DNA from: Acidimicrobiaceae bacterium
GTDB taxonomy: Bacteria; Actinomycetota; Acidimicrobiia; Acidimicrobiales; Bog-793
Reading direction: 5' to 3'
Length of the DNA: 11,604 nucleotides
NCBI GenBank assembly: GCA_027459565.1
Contig: DAIDIA010000076.1
Span: 1-11,604, forward strand
The stretch's first letter is position 1. Every line of letters starts with the position of its first letter. The translations under genes and the position numbers were made by a program. A model generated the notes under the pieces. The model had not been told where the DNA came from and searched no databases. It saw only the letters and a list, made by a program, of their open reading frames with translations. Below, one piece after another: positions 7,271 through 11,604 of this stretch.

Positions 7271-8745
7271 CGTTCTTGGACAACGCGAAGCGTCTTGCCC
7301 GAGGGATCGGCAGGGCCGACGATCCGACATCCCGCATCGATCAGCTGAACCATTGAGTCGACCGCCTCATTGCTGACCTCCTCGCCAGCAATGAGGAGCG
7401 GAACGCCAGGAGGGTAGGGGACAATCATCTCGGCACTGATGTTTCCAATCGCCTGTTGTGTCGCGAGTGCGACGCTTGCTGCCTGTTGCGCTTGCCTCGG
7501 ACTCATTCGCTCCACGGGCAGTGCGCTTGGCCAGAGGGAGATGAGGTTCGGATGCGCCTTGAACTGATGGCGGTTCTCGCTGAGCGCGTGGACCGCATTG
7601 GCGAGCACCTGGACACTCTGTGCCGTGTCGCCAAGGGTGATCGAAAACACCATTCGCCTCAGGTCGGAGAACTCCGGATTGATCTTCCACTGTTCGCGTA
7701 GCCAGCGTCCCGCAGCAAAGCCCGTGGTGCCGAGCTGGTCCACGTCAATGACGATCTTCGTCGGATCGTATCCGGCTATCCCCGGCGAGCCGACGATCTC
7801 GTCTCCATAGATTCGCACCCCCTCGATGGTGGCGATCTCGCGGCGGACCCATGCGGAGAGCGCCAGTGCCGCCTGCCACTGCGCGTCTCCGCTCCATCGC
7901 ATTTCGTCGACGGCGAGATCGAGCGAGAGCAGGAGGAGCGCGGAGGGGGACGAAGACTGCATCATCGAGAGATTCGCGCTCAGTCTCGCACGGTCCACTC
8001 GGTCTCCCCGTTGATGCAAGAGTGAGGATTGGGTCAGTGAACCGAGCGTCTTGTGCGGGCTTTGTACCACGAGATCGGCCCCGCACGAAAGTGCGGAGTC
8101 CGGAAAGCGGTCGTCGAAGACGAAGTGCGATCCGTGGGCCTCATCGACGATCACCGGGATTTCGTGTGCGTGGGCGAGCCTCACGATCTCGCGCAGCGGC
8201 ACCGTGAATCCGTAGTAGCTCGGACAGGTGACGTGCAACGCCCTGACCTCTTGATGGTCTGCCAACGCGGCCTCGAGTTCGTCGAGCGAGATGCCAAACA
8301 GCCCGTCGAGCGCCTCGTTTCTCGCGGGCGCGAGATAGATGGGTCTTGCACCCGAGAGCGCGATCCCCGCATAGACGCTCCGGTGCGAGTCGCGCGCGAC
8401 GAGGAGCGCGTCTCCGTCGCCGACGACCGAGCAGATCGCAGCGATATTGCCGATGGTCGCGCCGTTGACCAGGAACCAGGTCTGGTCCGCGCCAAAGAGC
8501 GTCGCCGCGTGCTGTTGCGCACGGACGAGAGCGGAGGTGGCACCATGGAGGTAGTCGAAACCGCTCAACTCGCTCAGGTCCGCGGAGTAGACCGCGTCGC
8601 CGAGAAGACGCCGACCGGCCGCGGGCGCCCCCCGGCCGCCCTTGTGCCCGGGCATATGAAACGAGACCCGCTCGCTCTCCTGGACTGCTCTGATGTGCGA
8701 CTCGAGAATCGAGTTGTGGTCCGGCCGGTCTATCGGTTGAGACAT
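7267..8745 (-). CDS. Orn/Lys/Arg-type PLP decarboxylase (short, Bacillus-like form)
   Basis: This 492-residue fold-type-I PLP decarboxylase removes the carboxylate of a basic amino acid to give a diamine or agmatine. The N-terminal hallmark FHMPGHKGG (29-37) is present. Further motifs are LVNGATIGN (92-100), VDEAHG (200-205, Asp201 for the pyridine nitrogen) and the PLP lysine K232 in SPHKTLGSLTQSS. The C-terminal domain carries PYPPGVPLLIAGE (443-455). Its length matches the short Gram-positive form, lacking the wing domain of the roughly 715-residue inducible E. coli CadA/AdiA. ATG 8745 lies inside the aminotransferase gene (16-nt overlap), with a weak AAGGG just upstream, so translation is probably coupled. 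Lysine, arginine and ornithine are the known substrates. Pairing with an EctB-type enzyme makes 2,4-diaminobutyrate a candidate. Substrate specificity cannot be read here. Confidence 0.93.
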   Translation of the reverse strand: MSQPIDRPDHNSILESHIRAVQESERVSFHMPGHKGGRGAPAAGRRLLGDAVYSADLSELSGFDYLHGATSALVRAQQHAATLFGADQTWFLVNGATIGNIAAICSVVGDGDALLVARDSHRSVYAGIALSGARPIYLAPARNEALDGLFGISLDELEAALADHQEVRALHVTCPSYYGFTVPLREIVRLAHAHEIPVIVDEAHGSHFVFDDRFPDSALSCGADLVVQSPHKTLGSLTQSSLLHQRGDRVDRARLSANLSMMQSSSPSALLLLSLDLAVDEMRWSGDAQWQAALALSAWVRREIATIEGVRIYGDEIVGSPGIAGYDPTKIVIDVDQLGTTGFAAGRWLREQWKINPEFSDLRRMVFSITLGDTAQSVQVLANAVHALSENRHQFKAHPNLISLWPSALPVERMSPRQAQQAASVALATQQAIGNISAEMIVPYPPGVPLLIAGEEVSNEAVDSMVQLIDAGCRIVGPADPSGKTLRVVQER

Positions 8746-10046
8746 GCCCTTGTTGCGTCGGTGAGGATTGCAAGTCCGGCTTGAAGCGTCGCCTCATCGA
8801 TGTTGAGCGGCGGCAGGACCTTCAGCACCGTGTCGTTCCTTCCGACGCGCTCGACAATCAGGCCGTCGGCGAAACAGCGTTGTGAGATCTCGCGGGCGAG
8901 CTCGCCGTTCGGGTCGATCGCCGCAGTGTCTGCACCCCAGAGCATGCCGATACCCCGGATCTCGATCCGCTTGTCGATGGCATTGAGCCGTTCGAGGCTG
9001 GTCTCGATCGTGCGCTCGTGTTTGGCAACGCGTTCCGAGATCTCCTCGGTCTCAAAGAGCTCCATGGCGACCGTCGCTGCGACAAATGCGAGCTGGTTGC
9101 CGCGGAAGGTGCCGGTGTGTTCTCCGGGCTGCCAGGTGTCGAGTTCGGGCTTGAGCAGAGTGAGCGACATCGGCAGGCCGTATCCGCTGATGGACTTCGA
9201 GACCGTGACCACGTCCGGCACGATGCCGGCCCGCTCGAAGGAGAAGAATGGTCCGGTGCGTCCGCAGCCCGTCTGGATCTCATCGATGATCAAGATGATG
9301 CCGTGGTCGTCGCAGATCGTCCGGAGCTCTCGGAGCCACGCGATCGGTGCGACGTTGATGCCGCCCTCCGCCTGGATGGTCTCGACGATGATCCCCGCGG
9401 GGAGTTCGATTCCCGAATGGGTGTCGAGCAAAACGCTTCTCAGGTAGGTCAACGTGTCGATCTCGCTCATCACCCCTGAGGGGAACGGGAGGAAGGTGAC
9501 GTCGTGGAGTGGCACTCCGGCGGCCTCGCGGTGCGCGCGGTTCGCGGTCGCGGAGAGGCTGCCGAGGCTGTCGCCGTGGTAGCCGCCCATGAAGGAGAAG
9601 ATCCCCGTCCGTCCGGTGACGTTCCTGGCGATCTTGAGTGCCGCCTCAACGGCATTCGTACCGGTCGGGCCCGTGAACTGGACCTTGTAGTCGAGGCCGC
9701 GGGGTTTCAGGATGAGCCGGTCAAAGGTCTCGAGGAAGTGCTGCTTGGCGACCGTGTGCAGATCCAGACCGTGGGTGAGCCCATCGCCCGCAACATATGC
9801 AATCAACGCTGCCTTGATGGTGTCGTGGTTGTGCCCGTAGTTGAGCGCTCCGGCGCCAGCGAGGAAGTCGATATACGAGCGGCCCTCGGCGTCTGTGAGA
9901 TAGGCGCCTTTTGCCGAGGCAAATGTGGCTGGGAAGGAGCGACAGTACGAACGGACGCTCGATTCTCGCTCATTGAAGATGTCGCTGGAGGTGCTCAGTG
10001 CACGCTTGACATCAGGGGGGGCGGCCTCATCAATGGAGTTGGTCAC
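8730..10046 (-). CDS. ectB: Diaminobutyrate--2-oxoglutarate aminotransferase (EctB family)
   Basis: This 438-residue class III PLP aminotransferase interconverts aspartate semialdehyde plus glutamate with L-2,4-diaminobutyrate plus 2-oxoglutarate. EctB-type hallmarks are strong: FNERESSVRSYCRSFP (24-39), FLAGAGALNYGHN (61-73), GLTHGLDL (89-96) and FTGPTGTNAVEAALK (124-138). The active site is Asp255 in IIDEIQTG and PLP lysine K284 in SKSISGYGLPMS. I chose GTG 10046 because AAAGGA (10052-10057) lies 5 nt upstream and the length then fits the family; the frame stays open to 10400, but that extension looks non-coding. In ectoine clusters this gene sits with ectA and ectC. Here it overlaps a decarboxylase gene instead, suggesting that diaminobutyrate is turned into a diamine. 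A related aminotransferase role cannot be excluded. Confidence 0.92.
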   Translation of the reverse strand: MTNSIDEAAPPDVKRALSTSSDIFNERESSVRSYCRSFPATFASAKGAYLTDAEGRSYIDFLAGAGALNYGHNHDTIKAALIAYVAGDGLTHGLDLHTVAKQHFLETFDRLILKPRGLDYKVQFTGPTGTNAVEAALKIARNVTGRTGIFSFMGGYHGDSLGSLSATANRAHREAAGVPLHDVTFLPFPSGVMSEIDTLTYLRSVLLDTHSGIELPAGIIVETIQAEGGINVAPIAWLRELRTICDDHGIILIIDEIQTGCGRTGPFFSFERAGIVPDVVTVSKSISGYGLPMSLTLLKPELDTWQPGEHTGTFRGNQLAFVAATVAMELFETEEISERVAKHERTIETSLERLNAIDKRIEIRGIGMLWGADTAAIDPNGELAREISQRCFADGLIVERVGRNDTVLKVLPPLNIDEATLQAGLAILTDATRACLNR

Positions 10047-10051
10047 GTACG

Positions 10052-10057
10052 TCCTTT
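10052..10057 (-). promoter_or_regulatory. Ribosome binding site that decides the aminotransferase start
   Basis: On the minus strand, AAAGGA lies 5 nt before the GTG at 10046. It is the reason for choosing this start over any upstream in-frame codon as far as 10400. Confidence 0.75.
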
Positions 10058-10390
10058 CGCCGGTGCGGTGGATCACCGCTGGTATCGCCTCCGTAGAACC
10101 GCCCGTGGCACGGGCTGTTCGGTGGGTAGTTGTTGTGGATATGGTCACTTCGGTCAGCGTCCGGGAGACCTGTGGTCCCAAGAACGTGCTAGCCGAGCAT
10201 GAAACGCTAGCCCAAATGGACCGACAATCGTGCGCATCTCCGGCAAAATGTTCAGCCGGAGTCCCAGTCGCCGCCCGGACCGGATCTCCGGGCAGGGCGC
10301 ATCGCGTCACGGACCGGCCCCGGAGCCAGTCGGGGAGCCACCCGGAACACCCGCCCGCGAAACGTCGCCTCGCGAACCCGTCCGCTATAG

Positions 10391-10429
10391 TCAGGTGCAC
10401 CTGATATTGATAATATCAGGTGCACCTGA
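10391..10429. promoter_or_regulatory. Nested palindrome, probable operator in front of the iron permease gene
   Basis: The perfect 14-bp palindrome TCAGGTGCACCTGA occurs twice, at 10391-10404 and 10416-10429. The two copies are separated by TATTGATAATA, so the whole 39 bp is itself an inverted repeat with 18-bp arms and a GAT centre. Centres of the two copies are 25 bp apart. TATAGT at 10386-10391 could be a -10 element touching the first copy, and the AT-rich centre could hold another. The second copy ends 32 nt before the FTR1 start. This layout fits a repressor site over a promoter, perhaps bound by two dimers. AGGT/ACCT half-sites recall DtxR/IdeR-type iron boxes, but the spacing (2 bp between half-sites) differs from the classical 19-bp box, so the regulator is not identified. 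Confidence 0.65.
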
Positions 10430-10461
10430 AATTCACTGATCGAGCTGGAGTGGGCATAGGC

Positions 10462-11316
10462 GTGATTGCAGTCGGCGTGATCTTCTTGCGGGAGTCGATC
10501 GAGGCCAGCATGATCGTCTCGATCCTGCTTGCGATTCTCGATCGGATGGGCAAACGGGAGTACTTCCGCGACGTCTTCTATGGAGTCGCCGCCGCGTTCG
10601 TCTTCGTGCTCGTGGGCTCTGTGGCGATCTATTTCACCATCCGCCACTACAGCGGCACGACGTTCCAGACCATCTTCGAGACCTCTACCTATGTCGTTGC
10701 CGCCGTGATCTTGACATTCATGACCTTCTGGATGCGTCGTCATGCCCATTCGATCTCCGCGGAGATGGAGGACCGAGTCGGAACACTCATGAGTGGTCGT
10801 CAGAGGTTTGGACTTTCCGTCCTCGCCTTCCAGGCTGTCGGGCGCGAGGGGCTCGAGGCTGCGGTCTTCACCCTCGCCATTGTCTTTGCGACGGGTACGC
10901 GCGGAACGATATGGGGAGCCCTCGTCGGACTGATCGCGGGGCTCGCGCTCTCGGTGGCGATCTTCCGGTTCGGTCGACGCATCAACATGCGCAAACTCTT
11001 CACCGTTGTCGGGTCGCTGTTGATGGTCTTTGCCGCGGGACTCGTCGCCGACTGCGTCGAGAACATGCAGCAGTTGGGCTGGCTGCCCTTTCTGCGTGCT
11101 CCCCTTTGGAACACCTCGCACTTCCTCTCCGAGTCATCCTCGATCGGGGACATCTTCCACAGCTTCTTCGGATATGCCGATCATCCGACTGCGCTGCAGC
11201 TGGGCGTCTACCTTCTCTACCTCGTTGGAGTGTTCGCGTCGCTCTACGTCATGAAACACCGTCGTCAACGCGGATACCCGACGTCGATACCGCGCGAGAC
11301 CCGGATCTCCGCCTGA
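10462..11316 (+). CDS. FTR1/EfeU-family iron permease
   Basis: This 284-residue polytopic membrane protein of the FTR1 family imports iron (Fe3+, after ferrous oxidation in known EfeUOB and Fet3-Ftr1 systems). Both iron-binding REXXE motifs are present: RESIE at 10-14 and REGLE at 128-132. About seven hydrophobic segments follow the usual plan. I chose GTG 10462 because it leaves eight residues between Met and the first RE, as in typical FTR1 proteins; GGAG at 10447-10450 is 11 nt upstream. In-frame GTGs at 10450 and 10420 are alternatives, but the latter lies inside the palindrome. The C-terminus ends in a short basic tail. No oxidase or EfeO/EfeB partner is fully in the window. The palindrome just upstream suggests metal-responsive control. 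Confidence 0.92.
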   Translation: MIAVGVIFLRESIEASMIVSILLAILDRMGKREYFRDVFYGVAAAFVFVLVGSVAIYFTIRHYSGTTFQTIFETSTYVVAAVILTFMTFWMRRHAHSISAEMEDRVGTLMSGRQRFGLSVLAFQAVGREGLEAAVFTLAIVFATGTRGTIWGALVGLIAGLALSVAIFRFGRRINMRKLFTVVGSLLMVFAAGLVADCVENMQQLGWLPFLRAPLWNTSHFLSESSSIGDIFHSFFGYADHPTALQLGVYLLYLVGVFASLYVMKHRRQRGYPTSIPRETRISA

Positions 11317-11542
11317 CCACGGGGCCGCGGTCGACCCCATTGGTCCATCGTTTGCCCGGTCGACGCGACCGCGCCCGCTGCCGCGACCGGGATTTGTCTA
11401 ATCTCTATAGATGGTGAGCCCTCTCAGCAGTCGAAGCGCTCAGGGCGGGCGAGTCGGAGCGCGAGGCGCAGTGGTCACCGAAACGGATGCACCGACACCG
11501 GGGCAGATCCGCTCCGTGCGGCGCTGAGAGGTCGATGACTCC
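11317..11542. other. Intergenic region after the iron permease gene, no supported gene
   Basis: The region contains GC-rich inverted repeats: CGCGGTCG/CGACCGCG at 11326-11333/11366-11373, and a tight hairpin CGGTCG-ACG-CGACCG at 11357-11371. These could help end the iron permease transcript, but no run of T follows, so an intrinsic terminator is not established. A 38-codon ORF from ATG 11411 has no coding look. Confidence 0.4.
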
Positions 11543-11604
11543 GTGCGAAGCATCTGTGGTCGTGCCCTTGTCCTCGTGGCCGTCGGCTCCCTGTTCGTCG
11601 GGTT
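11543..11604 (+). CDS. Possible start of a secreted protein or lipoprotein, cut by the window end
   Basis: A frame opening with GTG 11543 reads MRSICGRALVLVAVGSLFVG up to the window edge: a basic n-region followed by a hydrophobic stretch, as in a signal peptide or membrane anchor. GAGAGG at 11526-11531 lies 11 nt upstream, somewhat far for a ribosome binding site. Only 20 residues are visible, so family and even reality are uncertain. FTR1 genes of the EfeUOB type are often followed by a secreted EfeO or EfeB gene, which would fit, but that is inference from position only. Confidence 0.3.
   Translation, partial: MRSICGRALVLVAVGSLFVG

Larger units (their letters stand above)
10047..10461. 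other. 415-bp divergent intergenic region
   Basis: This region separates the minus-strand aminotransferase operon from the plus-strand FTR1 gene. It holds the nested palindrome at 10391-10429, described separately. Two direct copies of GCTAGCC lie at 10188-10194 and 10206-10212, 18 bp apart. There are also short GC-rich inverted repeats: CTCCGGC/GCCGGAG at 10238-10244/10255-10261, GCCCGGA/TCCGGGC at 10273-10279/10287-10293, and CCCCG/CGGGG at 10318-10322/10331-10335. Long open frames cross it on both strands, but their Arg-rich or low-complexity translations do not look like protein. I find no convincing -35/-10 pair for either direction. Confidence 0.6.

Noticed and set aside
8053..8784. 243-codon open frame on the plus strand inside the decarboxylase gene
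   Set aside because: The minus-strand frame carries every PLP-decarboxylase motif here; the plus frame is its complement shadow.
10047..10400. In-frame N-terminal extension of the aminotransferase up to an ATG at 10398-10400
   Set aside because: It would add 118 residues not found in the EctB family, starts within the first palindrome copy, and is made unnecessary by AAAGGA placed 5 nt before GTG 10046.
10391..10429. Reading the nested palindrome as an intrinsic terminator or a CRISPR/REP-type repeat
   Set aside because: No T-run follows it, it sits upstream of a gene start rather than after a gene, and I see no further copy in the window.
10420..10461. Earlier start (GTG 10420) for the iron permease, possibly as a leaderless message
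   Set aside because: It lies in the second palindrome copy with no ribosome binding site and adds 14 polar residues before the first membrane helix; GTG 10462 matches the family's N-terminal length. Not fully excluded.
10252..11121. 289-codon open frame on the minus strand across the iron permease gene
   Set aside because: Highly charged translation without motifs, opposite a membrane protein with both REXXE motifs.
11411..11527. 38-codon ORF beginning ATGGTGAGCCC
   Set aside because: No ribosome binding site and a low-complexity Gly/Arg/Ser translation; nothing supports it as a gene.

Overview
This is an 11.6 kb stretch of a GC-rich bacterial chromosome (roughly 60% GC by eye). It has clear Shine-Dalgarno sites, several GTG and TTG starts, and tightly overlapping genes. 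The style fits a high-GC actinobacterium. Acidimicrobiia would be one guess, but nothing here fixes the taxon: there is no rRNA, tRNA or taxon-marker gene. I see no mobile element, CRISPR array or integrase.

Region 1 (1-6337, plus strand) is one compact operon that enters the window already in progress. It encodes the C-terminal part of a substrate-binding protein, two six-helix permeases and a PotA/FbpC-type ATPase. It continues through 4-nt overlaps into a glycerophosphodiester phosphodiesterase (GDPD), an inositol-monophosphatase-family enzyme and a second GDPD paralogous to the first. My reading is import followed by stepwise hydrolysis of a phosphodiester, possibly glycerophosphoinositol. 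The substrate is inferred from context only.

Region 2 (6338-7270, plus strand) is a 228-bp spacer that may contain a tiny Cys-rich ORF, followed by a stand-alone class I glutamine amidotransferase. Its stop codon overlaps that of the convergent gene on the other strand.

Region 3 (10046 down to 7267, minus strand) is a two-gene operon. An EctB-family diaminobutyrate aminotransferase overlaps a short Orn/Lys/Arg decarboxylase by 16 nt. No ectA or ectC accompanies it. The pair suggests diamine production (for example diaminobutyrate to 1,3-diaminopropane) rather than ectoine synthesis.

Region 4 (10047-11604) begins with a 415-bp divergent intergenic region. It carries a striking nested palindrome just upstream of an FTR1-family iron permease gene with two REXXE motifs. 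Beyond that gene is a short gap and possibly the first codons of a secreted protein cut off by the window end.
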